A stretch of 64,000 nucleotides of DNA from Blautia sp. An81 (GTDB lineage Bacteria > Bacillota > Clostridia > Lachnospirales > Lachnospiraceae), in the NCBI RefSeq assembly GCF_002161285.1, contig NZ_NFHH01000017.1, positions 1-64,000 of the forward strand. The letters run 5' to 3'. This document shows, piece by piece, positions 1 to 6,624 of this stretch. A model generated the notes under the pieces. The model was not told the DNA's origin, did not search any database, and was given only the letters and a program-made list of their open reading frames with translations. Every line of letters begins with the position of its first letter. The first letter of the stretch is position 1. A program made the translations under genes and the position numbers.

Positions 1-122
1 ACCAGCTATTTTCGTATCAGATACAGAGAAATGCCCATCTCCATGGCTCATTCATCTGAGATAGTAACTTGAAAAACCTTTATTTTAAAGGAAAATCACT
101 TGACAATATAGGGAGGAAAACT

Positions 123-362
123 ATGGCAGAATATGAAGTGATCCGGGAGATGTTTAATCTCTGTCCCGGAAATCAGATGCGGGATATTTTTATAGAAGAA
201 GTAGAACTTCCTGAGGGGGCAGATCTGGAGGCTTTTGTGAGAAACAAGTTTAAAGCAGAGGAAGAGCTGAAGATCGAGAGGACGGATAAAGAAGACGGAT
301 CCGTGGTCTTTGACGTGATGACGGCATCTATCCACCAGAGATATACTATTTCCAGGTTTTAG
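123..362 (+). CDS. small conserved protein of unknown function (79 aa)
   Basis: I do not recognise the function. The ATG at 123 follows a clear GGGAGGAAAACT ribosome site, so the longer frame opening at 69 is not needed. The product is small and acidic with no membrane segment. It contains a CPGNQMRD segment near residue 15 and an aromatic, basic C-terminus (HQRYTISRF). It lies upstream of a CsoR-type repressor and an Mrp ATPase on the same strand. A separate promoter-like sequence precedes the repressor, so this gene may end its own short transcript. Gene reality is likely; function is unknown. Confidence 0.7.
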   Translation: MAEYEVIREMFNLCPGNQMRDIFIEEVELPEGADLEAFVRNKFKAEEELKIERTDKEDGSVVFDVMTASIHQRYTISRF

Positions 363-417
363 ATAACGATTCTAAGCTGTGTGGATGAATAGTTTACGAT
401 CCGTAAAACTTTTGCCC

Positions 418-446
418 TTTGCTTTTTGGAATGGGTTTGCTATAAT
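418..446 (+). promoter_or_regulatory. promoter for the csoR-like gene
   Basis: A TATAAT box at 441-446 stands 17 bases after a weak TTTGCT at 418-423. Because it lies inside the longest open frame of the next gene, it supports initiation at the downstream TTG at 477 rather than at the first ATG. Confidence 0.5.
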
Positions 447-476
447 AAGAAAAGTGCCAGATTGGAGGAAAGACTA

Positions 477-827
477 TTGGAGAAACAGGAAAAAACACAT
501 ACCCATATGCTGGATGATGGGAGAGTGCTAGAACACAGCCATGAGCCGGGGCATAGCCATTCTCATACCCATACGCACACAAAGGCTGTGCTGAACCGCC
601 TTTCCCGTGCCATCGGGCATCTGGAATCCATACGCCGTATGGTGGAAGAGGGCAGGGACTGCAGCGAAGTTTTGATCCAGCTTTCCGCTGTGAAAGCTGC
701 CATTAACAATACGGGGAAAGTAATCCTTCAGGACCATATCGAGCACTGCATCGTTGATGCGGTAGAGAGCGGAGATCATGAAGCTCTGGAGGAACTGAAT
801 AAAGCCATTGACCGTTTCATGAAATAA
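477..827 (+). CDS. CsoR/DUF156-family metal-sensing repressor with His-rich N-terminus
   Basis: All-helical CsoR-family repressors bind DNA until Cu(I) or another soft ligand engages a Cys/His/Cys site. The fold region carries the family pattern: a Cys in RDCSEVLIQL, and an HIEHC segment with His and Cys. The start chosen is TTG 477, since GGAGG at 464-468 sits 8 bases upstream and a TATAAT lies just before it; this gives 116 aa. The first 35 residues are unusual, with a HSHEPGHSHSHTHTHT run that could bind Ni, Zn or Cu. It is followed 29 bases later by an Mrp ATPase. Family is confident; the metal ligand is unknown. Confidence 0.88.
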   Translation: MEKQEKTHTHMLDDGRVLEHSHEPGHSHSHTHTHTKAVLNRLSRAIGHLESIRRMVEEGRDCSEVLIQLSAVKAAINNTGKVILQDHIEHCIVDAVESGDHEALEELNKAIDRFMK

Positions 828-856
828 AATACCGGCCAGGGCGGAAAGGAAGAAAC

Positions 857-1699
857 ATGAGCGAAGAAAAGAAACAATGTGACAGTACAAGCTGCGACAA
901 GGAGAGCTGCGCAGGATGCAGCCACGCAAAGGGAGGCGGGATTCCCAAGGAAAAATTAAATGAGCACTCCCACATAAAAAAGGTGATCGGAGTCATCAGC
1001 GGAAAGGGAGGCGTGGGAAAATCCTTTGTCACCGCTTCTCTTGCTAATGAGATGGCTTTTCAGGGCTATAAGGTAGGAATCATGGATGCAGATATCACCG
1101 GTCCTTCTATTCCCAGAATGTATGGGCTGAAGGGCTCTGCTGTGGCAGATGAAAGAGGAATTTATCCTATGATCACGGGAAATGATATTGAGGTTATGTC
1201 TGTAAATCTGTTATTGCCTCAGGAGGATGCCCCTGTGATCTGGAGAGGACCGATCCTGGCAAATATGGTAAAACAGTTCTGGACCGATGTGGTCTGGGGA
1301 GATCTGGACTATCTCTTTGTAGATATGCCTCCGGGAACCGGCGATGTGCCTCTTACCGTATTCCAGTCTCTTCCTATTGACGGAATTGTTATCGTATCTT
1401 CTCCTCAGGACCTGGTACAGATGATCGTTAAGAAAGCTTACAACATGGCGAAGATGATGAATGTACCCGTATTGGGCCTGGTGGAAAATTACAGCTATGT
1501 GAAATGTCCGGACTGCGGCAAAGAAATCTATGTATTTGGCGAGAGCAAGGTCGAAGAGGCTGCCAAAGAGGTGGAAGTACCGGTGATCGGCAAGATGCCT
1601 CTGGATCCGGAAATGGCTAAAGCTGTGGATGCAGGAGCCTTTGCGGCAGTATTGAACACATACCTGGGAGGCGCCGGAGAGTACCTTCCCCAGGTATAA
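857..1699 (+). CDS. Mrp/NBP35-type P-loop ATPase (Fe-S cluster carrier)
   Basis: Cytosolic Mrp/ApbC/NBP35 ATPases bind and transfer Fe-S clusters. The deviant Walker A, GKGGVGKS, is at residues 49-56, followed by MDADITGPS and the FVDMPPGTGD signature. A C-terminal CPDCG near residue 216 matches the CxxC that bridges a cluster in dimers. The N-terminus carries a Cys-rich segment (CDSTSCDKESCAGC) like the ferredoxin-like extension of NBP35. Length is 280 aa, typical. GGAAGGAAG precedes the ATG. It may be cotranscribed with the upstream CsoR-like gene, which would tie cluster handling to metal stress; that link is inference. Confidence 0.92.
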   Translation: MSEEKKQCDSTSCDKESCAGCSHAKGGGIPKEKLNEHSHIKKVIGVISGKGGVGKSFVTASLANEMAFQGYKVGIMDADITGPSIPRMYGLKGSAVADERGIYPMITGNDIEVMSVNLLLPQEDAPVIWRGPILANMVKQFWTDVVWGDLDYLFVDMPPGTGDVPLTVFQSLPIDGIVIVSSPQDLVQMIVKKAYNMAKMMNVPVLGLVENYSYVKCPDCGKEIYVFGESKVEEAAKEVEVPVIGKMPLDPEMAKAVDAGAFAAVLNTYLGGAGEYLPQV

Positions 1700-1734
1700 A
1701 AATGGGGAAATAGTTACCAAAATTATAAAATATG

Positions 1735-1775
1735 GACCAGACTACACTTAGACAGGAGTGAGGTCTGGTCTTTTT
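1735..1775 (+). terminator. intrinsic terminator after the mrp gene
   Basis: The 8-bp arms GACCAGAC (1735-1742) and GTCTGGTC (1763-1770) are perfect complements and are followed by TTTTT. Confidence 0.85.
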
Positions 1776-1850
1776 ATGCAAAAGAAAATTATGTGAATAT
1801 TTCTAAAAAATTCTCTGAAGTTTCACACAATCTGTGGGTAATCACTAAAA

Positions 1851-1888
1851 ATCCCGGCACAGTGGAAGGATTTTGGCAGAGCCGGGAT
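1851..1888. other. hairpin in the 1.78-2.03 kb intergenic region
   Basis: ATCCCGGC at 1851-1858 and GCCGGGAT at 1881-1888 form an 8-bp perfect stem just upstream of the HPr-like promoter. No T-run follows. The rest of this region holds only the promoter and operator listed next. Confidence 0.4.
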
Positions 1889-1902
1889 CCTGTTGGAATT
1901 TG

Positions 1903-1931
1903 TTGACAAATGGTCGGACCAGTGTCATAAT
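1903..1931 (+). promoter_or_regulatory. consensus promoter with FadR-type palindromic operator in the spacer
   Basis: TTGACA (1903-1908) and CATAAT (1926-1931) are separated by exactly 17 bases. The spacer and first base after it contain the palindrome TGGTCGGACCA (1911-1921), which matches the core recognised by many FadR-subfamily GntR regulators (TGGTCnGACCA). A repressor there would block RNA polymerase directly. No such regulator is encoded nearby. Confidence 0.75.
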
Positions 1932-2035
1932 ACCTGTAATCCAGAGAACACCTGCAGATCAATACCCTGAGGGGTACACAGGCTGTCTGGAGAAGTAAAT
2001 GTGGTTTCTGACTGCTTTAAGAAAGGAATGGTAGT

Positions 2036-2266
2036 ATGGTAGAGCGCCAGATTAAGCTGACTGCAAAGGAAGATGTGAAAGAGTTTGTTAATGAGGCCAG
2101 CAAATGCGACTTCGATATTGACATTTTTTACAACAGAGTAGTTATTGACGCAAAATCAATATTGGGTGTATTAAGCATGGATCTGACTCGAGTCCTGACT
2201 GTAAGATGCAACGGACAGGATGAGAGATTTAATAACTTTTTGAATAAATATGCAGTAGCGCAGTAA
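2036..2266 (+). CDS. HPr-like phosphocarrier-family protein lacking the usual His site
   Basis: The 76-aa length and the KSILGVLSMDL segment (residues about 40-50, equivalent to the Ser-46 helix of HPr) place it in the HPr fold. Normal HPr carries a phospho-accepting His in an HARPA-type motif near residue 15. Here the corresponding stretch (VKEFVNEASKCDFD) has no His at all. It therefore probably cannot take phosphate from enzyme I; a retained Ser region could still allow binding to HPr kinase or regulators (inference). GAAAGGA precedes the ATG. Transcription is from the FadR-box promoter upstream. Confidence 0.82.
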   Translation: MVERQIKLTAKEDVKEFVNEASKCDFDIDIFYNRVVIDAKSILGVLSMDLTRVLTVRCNGQDERFNNFLNKYAVAQ

Positions 2267-2297
2267 GTTAAAAAAGTATAGGATTTATAAGACGGGA

Positions 2298-2362
2298 GGC
2301 TCCGGAAAAGAGGGCTTTTGCGGCTGGGAATACAGGACGCAGAAGGCATCTTTTCCGGAGTC
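2298..2362. other. long stem-loop between HPr-like and helicase genes
   Basis: CTCCGGAAAAGA (2300-2311) pairs perfectly with TCTTTTCCGGAG (2349-2360). Inside it a second stem forms from CTTTTGCG and CGCAGAAG. It may terminate the HPr-like transcript, but the following TCTTTC is a poor T-run, so an mRNA leader structure of the helicase gene is also possible. Confidence 0.5.
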
Positions 2363-2423
2363 TTTCGCTGTATCCGGCAGTTTGGCTCTTTGTACATGAA
2401 GAGTATTGTGGTAAAATAAGCAT

Positions 2424-4790
2424 ATGGACAAGAAAGAAAAAGAAATCATTAAAATATCTGTTCGGAGCCTGGTGGAGTTTATACTCCGGAAAGGGGATCT
2501 GGACAACCGAAGAAGCGCAGCCTTTGACCGGGAAGCCATGTTAAAGGGCGGAAAAATCCACAGAAAGATACAAAAGCAGATGAAAGCTTCTTACAGACCG
2601 GAGGTTTCTCTGAAATGGGAGCAGGAATACGAAGACTTTATCATCCTGGTGGAGGGAAGAGCCGACGGGATCATTGAGGAGGAAGACAGAACAGCCATTG
2701 ATGAGATCAAAGGGGTATATATGGATCTGAACTATTTGGAGGAACCAGTAGAGGTCCATAAGGCCCAGGCCATGTGCTATGCCTATATCTATGGAACACA
2801 GACCGGCAGGGAAAAAATCCAGGTACAGATGACCTACTGCCAGATGGAAAGTGAGGAGATCAAGCGCTTTACGGAGGATTTTACCATAGAAAAACTGAAA
2901 AAATGGTTTGGGGATCTGATGGGAGAATATTATAAGTGGGCCAGATTCCAGTATGACCGGCGGATCCTGAGAAAAAATTCCATGGAGGGCCTGGAGTTTC
3001 CCTATCCTTACCGGGAGGGACAGCGAGAATTGGTATCAGGGGTATATCATACTATTACTTCCGGCAGACAGCTTTTTATCCAGGCGCCTACCGGTATCGG
3101 AAAGACCATGGCCGCAGTCTTCCCTGCTGTCCGGGCAGTGGGACAGGGCTATGGAGATAAGATCTTTTACCTGACAGCAAAAACCATTACCCGGACTGTA
3201 GCCCAGGAGGCTTTTGCCCTTTTGCAGGAACGGGGACTGTCTTACAAAACACTGACCATTACCGCAAAGGAAAAGCTGTGCTTCTTGGAGGAGCCGGACT
3301 GCAATCCTGAGAAGTGTCCTTATGCCAAAGGACATTTTGACCGGGTGAACCAGGCGGTGTTTGAACTGCTGACAGAAAGAGACACGTATTTTCGAGAGGA
3401 ACTGCTGGCCCAGGCTGAGAAATACCAGGTCTGTCCTTATGAAATGTGTCTGGATACCGCCACCTGGGTGGATGGGATAATCTGCGATTACAATTATGCA
3501 TTTGACCCCAAGGTCCATCTGAAAAGATTCTTCGGAGACGGAGTGAAAGGAGATTATATTTTCCTCATTGACGAAGCCCACAATCTGGTGGACCGGGGAA
3601 GAAAGATGTACAGCGCTACTCTGTGCAAGGAAGAACTCCTGGAAACTGCAAGGACAGTAAAAGGACACAGTGTGAAGCTGTACCGGATCCTGAACCGGTG
3701 CAATAAGCTGATGCTGGAGTATAAAAGAGAGTGTGACACTTATCAGGTTCTGGAAAATATCGGAGGACTTTCTCTTCAGCTTTTGAATCTTCTGAGCGAA
3801 ATGGAAAATTTCCTGGAACAGGACCATGAGGAAAAGGTACAGAAGGCTGTCCTGGATTTTTCTTTTGTGATCCGGCATTTTCTGAATATGTATGACCTCA
3901 CCGATGAAAACTATGTGATCTATACCCATTATGGCGAGAGCGGCGAATTTCTCCTTACCCTTTTCTGCGTCAATCCCAGGAAAAATCTCCAGGAATGTCT
4001 GAATAAAGGAAGGAGTACAGTCTTTTTCTCCGGTACATTTCTGCCCCTGCCTTATTATCGCTCTCTTTTCAGCACCCGGGATGACGACTATGCCATCTAT
4101 GCCGCTTCTCCTTTTCCGCGGGAGAATCTGAAACTGATGGTGGCCAGAGACGTAAGCAGCAAGTATACCAGGCGGGACCAGGAAGAATACAGAAGGATTG
4201 CAGAATATATTTTTCAGATGATCAAGGGAAAAAAAGGAAATTACCTTGTATTTCTCCCTTCTTATCGGATGCTGGAAGATATTTACGAAGTTTTTCAGGA
4301 GAGGATCCGTCAGGAGAATTTTCAGGTAAACTGTCTTTTGCAGAGCAGCGGCATGTCCGAAGCTGACCGTGAGGAATTCCTGGAGGCTTTCGAGGAAGAA
4401 GGGGAGATTTCTCTTGCCGGCTTCTGCGTTATGGGCGGAATCTTTTCCGAAGGCATTGACCTGACGGGAAAACGTCTGATCGGAGCTGCAGTGGTAGGTA
4501 CCGGACTTCCCCAGGTGGGAAGTGAGCGGGAAATCCTGAAAGACTATTATGATAAAAAGGAGAAAATGGGATTTGACTATGCCTACCGCTATCCTGGGAT
4601 GAATAAGGTCCTCCAGGCAGCGGGAAGGGTAATCCGTACAAAAGAGGACCGGGGCGTGGTGCTTCTTTTAGATGAGCGTTTTCTTCAGAGAGCCTACCGG
4701 GATCTGTTTCCCTGGGAGTGGAGAGGATATGAGGTGTGTACAGTGGCTCAGGCAGGAGAGAGGATCTGGAGATTCTGGGAAGAGGGATGA
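2424..4790 (+). CDS. PD-(D/E)XK nuclease-DinG/Rad3-type helicase fusion
   Basis: A superfamily 2 Fe-S helicase of the XPD/DinG type, presumably 5'-3', acting in DNA repair. Walker A (APTGIGKT) is near residue 220 and the DEAH box near 383. A four-Cys iron-sulfur pattern sits between them at about residues 286, 293, 298 and 337. The C-terminal motor lobe includes QAAGRVIR near residue 732. The first 150 residues look like a RecB/Cas4-type nuclease: GRADG with its Asp near 80, DEIK near 92, and a QAMCYAY helix. At 788 aa it fits known clostridial helicases of this layout. No cas genes are nearby, so a type IV CRISPR DinG is unlikely. Confidence 0.9.
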   Translation: MDKKEKEIIKISVRSLVEFILRKGDLDNRRSAAFDREAMLKGGKIHRKIQKQMKASYRPEVSLKWEQEYEDFIILVEGRADGIIEEEDRTAIDEIKGVYMDLNYLEEPVEVHKAQAMCYAYIYGTQTGREKIQVQMTYCQMESEEIKRFTEDFTIEKLKKWFGDLMGEYYKWARFQYDRRILRKNSMEGLEFPYPYREGQRELVSGVYHTITSGRQLFIQAPTGIGKTMAAVFPAVRAVGQGYGDKIFYLTAKTITRTVAQEAFALLQERGLSYKTLTITAKEKLCFLEEPDCNPEKCPYAKGHFDRVNQAVFELLTERDTYFREELLAQAEKYQVCPYEMCLDTATWVDGIICDYNYAFDPKVHLKRFFGDGVKGDYIFLIDEAHNLVDRGRKMYSATLCKEELLETARTVKGHSVKLYRILNRCNKLMLEYKRECDTYQVLENIGGLSLQLLNLLSEMENFLEQDHEEKVQKAVLDFSFVIRHFLNMYDLTDENYVIYTHYGESGEFLLTLFCVNPRKNLQECLNKGRSTVFFSGTFLPLPYYRSLFSTRDDDYAIYAASPFPRENLKLMVARDVSSKYTRRDQEEYRRIAEYIFQMIKGKKGNYLVFLPSYRMLEDIYEVFQERIRQENFQVNCLLQSSGMSEADREEFLEAFEEEGEISLAGFCVMGGIFSEGIDLTGKRLIGAAVVGTGLPQVGSEREILKDYYDKKEKMGFDYAYRYPGMNKVLQAAGRVIRTKEDRGVVLLLDERFLQRAYRDLFPWEWRGYEVCTVAQAGERIWRFWEEG

Positions 4791-4808
4791 GGGATTCGAA
4801 CCCTCATC
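4786..4808 (-). other. T-arm-like palindrome overlapping the helicase stop codon
   Basis: GATGAGGG and CCCTCATC flank ATTCGAA. Read on the minus strand this gives GAGGGTTCGAATCCCTC, the pattern of a tRNA T-arm (class II Ser/Leu type). No D-arm or anticodon arm is visible beside it, so at most it is a tRNA 3' fragment; it could be chance, or a weak structure at the gene end. Confidence 0.3.
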
Positions 4809-4888
4809 GCTTATAAAAAAACTTGCCTCTCTTCCAGGCAGGGCTTATAATATTGGAGAAAAGTTTCAGAAGAAAGGATGGAGCGGAT

Positions 4889-5263
4889 ATGGAAATCGTA
4901 AGTACAAAGAATGCACCGGGCGCTATCGGCCCTTATTCACAGGCAATCATTTTAAACGGAGTGGTGTATACTTCCGGACAGGTGCCTTTAAGCCCTGAAA
5001 CAGGAGAAGTAGTTGGAACTACTATTGAAGAGCAGGCAGAACAGGTAATGAAGAATCTGGGAGCTGTTCTGGAGGCAGCAGGCAGCAGCTATGAGAAAAC
5101 CGTGAAGACAACCTGTTTCCTGGCTGATATGAATGACTTTGCAGCCTTTAACGAGGTTTACGGAAAATATTTTACAGGAAAACCGGCCAGATCCTGTGTG
5201 GCTGTAAAAACTCTGCCGAAAAATGTGCTTTGTGAGGTGGAGGCTGTTGCGGCAGTTGAATAA
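4889..5263 (+). CDS. ridA: RidA family reactive-imine deaminase
   Basis: RidA hydrolyses 2-aminoacrylate and related enamines released by PLP enzymes, protecting cytosolic enzymes. Signature segments are IGPYSQAI near residue 13, YTSGQ near 30, ARSCVAV containing the key substrate Arg, and a final CEVEAVA. The ATG at 4889 is chosen because AGAAAGGA stands about 10 bases upstream and the protein then has the family's usual length of 124 aa. Upstream in-frame residues are non-homologous. It stands alone, with a strong terminator after it. Confidence 0.93.
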   Translation: MEIVSTKNAPGAIGPYSQAIILNGVVYTSGQVPLSPETGEVVGTTIEEQAEQVMKNLGAVLEAAGSSYEKTVKTTCFLADMNDFAAFNEVYGKYFTGKPARSCVAVKTLPKNVLCEVEAVAAVE

Positions 5264-5273
5264 ATAGGAAACC

Positions 5274-5322
5274 AAAACGCTCTTAGCTGTGGATAAAAAA
5301 CCATATCTAAGGGCGTTTTTTT
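5274..5322 (+). terminator. terminator after ridA
   Basis: AAAACGCTCTTAG at 5274-5286 pairs with CTAAGGGCGTTTT from 5307, with a secondary TGG/CCA pair in the loop, and a T-run follows. Confidence 0.85.
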
Positions 5323-5351
5323 CGCAGAAATGCTATAGGAGATAAGAATTC

Positions 5352-5714
5352 ATGAGATTAAAAAATGTATTGATCGTTGTAAAAAATATTGAAAGATCGA
5401 AAAAGTTTTATCATGACTTGTTTGGCCTTGAAGTGGTACTGGACAATGAGGGGAATATGATCTTGACAGAAGGTCTTGTGCTTCAGGAGGAAAAAATCTG
5501 GAGGGAGTTTCTGAAAAAGGATGTTATTCCAGAAAGTCATTCCTGTGAATTATATTTTGAGGAACGTGATATAGAAGGATTTGTAGAAAAACTTGAAAAG
5601 CTGTATCCTTCCATTAAATATGTCAACAGGCTTATGACACACAGTTGGGGACAGAAAGTAGTCCGCATTTATGATCTGGACGGAAATCTGATTGAAGTAG
5701 GGACGCCGATGTAA
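5352..5714 (+). CDS. VOC-family (glyoxalase/bleomycin-resistance fold) protein
   Basis: The 120-aa protein has one VOC module pair: MRLKNVLIVVKNIERSKKFYHDLFGLEV at the start and VVRIYDLDGNLIEVGTPM at the end, whose Glu is the usual metal ligand of the family. It resembles small lactoylglutathione-lyase-like or antibiotic-binding proteins; the substrate cannot be read from sequence. AGGAGAT precedes the ATG. The 3' end lies only 10-15 bases from a MITE-like element. Confidence 0.85.
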   Translation: MRLKNVLIVVKNIERSKKFYHDLFGLEVVLDNEGNMILTEGLVLQEEKIWREFLKKDVIPESHSCELYFEERDIEGFVEKLEKLYPSIKYVNRLMTHSWGQKVVRIYDLDGNLIEVGTPM

Positions 5715-5727
5715 GATGATGAGAAAA

Positions 5728-5876
5728 GGGGCTGTCGCATTAGTCATATGTCAGGAATATTTATACATTTTATGCGAATTTGTCGAGCATAGCTTTGAGA
5801 CCATAGGCTCAAAGCGGCACAGACTGAGCAATAAAATGTATAAATATTCTCGATTTTGATTAATGCGACAGCTCCT
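5728..5876. mobile_element. MITE-like element with ~45-bp terminal inverted repeats
   Basis: The left end (GGGGCTGTCGCATTA from 5728) and the right end (TAATGCGACAGCTCC to 5874) are inverted copies. The match resumes further in as GAATATTTATACATTTTAT on the left and its complement ATAAAATGTATAAATATTC on the right. An internal stem GCTTTGAG/CTCAAAGC lies at 5792-5815. No transposase gene fits. No clear target duplication is visible. The right end lies inside the 3' part of the toxin gene. A shorter relative occurs at 16778-16834. Confidence 0.75.
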
Positions 5877-6343
5877 TCCATAATATCGTGAAAATAAGGC
5901 AGGGTAGAGTATTGATATTTTCGTGAAAATTCCCGTGGATGTAGAGGTGTGGTTCCGTTGATATGATTGATGTATGTATCCACATAATCGTTTGCTTCCT
6001 GAACAATAGTTGGAAGGTTTTTCATCATTTCAGTATATTCGTCCTGCTCGACAATGGCTGCTGTAATTGAATCAAAGTAATCAATATTTTTAATGATTGC
6101 TATTTTTGAATAGTCAAGACCAGATTTCGTTTTCTTTGAACGTGCAGTTCCGGTAAACATGAATGCATTTTTGTGTCCGATAGACGAGCGAAACGGAACA
6201 CAAATAAAGTAATCATCATGGAAATCAATTAACAAGCAGGTATAAGGACGTCCATGTTTGTGCATCAGTTCAGGATATGTAGCAGGAGGATAGGCCTGGG
6301 TAAATTTGGATGATAGGAGTGATAGTTCTGAATCAAATTCCAT
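5744..6343 (-). CDS. type III toxin-antitoxin endoribonuclease toxin (TenpIN/ToxN-AbiQ-like), 3' end altered
   Basis: Conserved-looking segments HGRPYTCLLIDF, ICVPFRSSIGHKNAF and KSGLDYSK match my memory of the TenpIN branch of the ToxN/AbiQ RNase fold, whose members cleave cellular and phage RNAs and are held inactive by repeat-derived RNA. GAAAGG lies 9 bases before the ATG. The architecture upstream (promoter, repeats, terminator) is the strongest evidence. The last ~43 residues after YFHDIM are translated from the MITE and end at a stop inside it, so the native C-terminus is lost or extended. Activity is uncertain. Confidence 0.75.
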   Translation of the reverse strand: MEFDSELSLLSSKFTQAYPPATYPELMHKHGRPYTCLLIDFHDDYFICVPFRSSIGHKNAFMFTGTARSKKTKSGLDYSKIAIIKNIDYFDSITAAIVEQDEYTEMMKNLPTIVQEANDYVDTYINHINGTTPLHPREFSRKYQYSTLPYFHDIMEGAVALIKIENIYTFYCSVCAALSLWSQSYARQIRIKCINIPDI

Positions 6344-6363
6344 TTTTCAATACCTTTCAACAT

Positions 6364-6398
6364 AAAAAGCGAGGTCAACTAGTTGAAGTCAACCTCGC
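6364..6398 (-). terminator. terminator between antitoxin RNA and toxin gene
   Basis: On the minus strand GCGAGGTTGACTTCAAC folds on GTTGACCTCGC and is followed by TTTTT. In type III systems this leaky terminator sets the ratio of antitoxin RNA to toxin mRNA. Confidence 0.88.
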
Positions 6399-6548
6399 CG
6401 GAATTCCACTTCGCTCGGTCAATTTTTATTTTACCGATGTGTCAGAACCGTCACACATCATCTTCACTCGGTCAGTTTTTATTTTACCGACGAGTCAGAA
6501 CCGTCACTCGTCATCATTTAGCGAAGGAAAGAAGGAAGTTCTTCTTTC
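6369..6548 (-). ncRNA. type III antitoxin RNA precursor with two 53-nt repeats
   Basis: Two tandem units with a period of 53 occupy 6414-6466 and 6467-6519. Each holds a 7-bp stem around the identical loop CAGAACCGTC. Stem bases differ between copies but pairing is kept: GATGTGT/ACACATC versus GACGAGT/ACTCGTC. A second short stem TCGGT/ACCGA encloses an A/T-rich loop. Such compensatory change shows selection for RNA structure. The predicted start near 6548 comes from the promoter below. The toxin would process it into single-repeat antitoxins. Confidence 0.8.
6414..6519 (-). repeat. tandem 53-bp repeat, two copies
   Basis: The units start at 6414 (CTCGGTCAATTTTTATTTTA) and 6467 (CTCGGTCAGTTTTTATTTTA). 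They differ mainly at paired stem positions. Confidence 0.9.
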
Positions 6549-6554
6549 ACTTAT

Positions 6555-6583
6555 ATTATATGTGAAAGAGATCTTTTTATCAA
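6555..6583 (-). promoter_or_regulatory. promoter of the type III TA locus
   Basis: On the minus strand TTGATA (6583-6578) and TATAAT (6560-6555) are 17 bases apart, close to consensus and directed into the repeat array. Confidence 0.75.
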
Positions 6584-6624
6584 GAGGAATAAAGCAGAAT
6601 TAAAAAAATTTTTGTGACAAGTTT

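Noticed and set aside
510..585. Low-complexity CAC/CAT run as a DNA repeat or CRISPR-like array
   Set aside because: It encodes the His-rich N-terminus of the CsoR-type protein in frame; no spacers.
3036..3929. 297-aa minus-strand open frame
   Set aside because: Opposite the helicase gene, which has clear motifs; no start signal.
2424..4790. DinG-type helicase as part of a type IV CRISPR system
   Set aside because: No csf/cas genes and no repeat-spacer array in the window.
4672..4998. 108-aa plus-strand frame containing GFEPSSL
   Set aside because: Overlaps the helicase end and ridA; GFEPS-type peptides are typical of reading across a T-arm-like palindrome.
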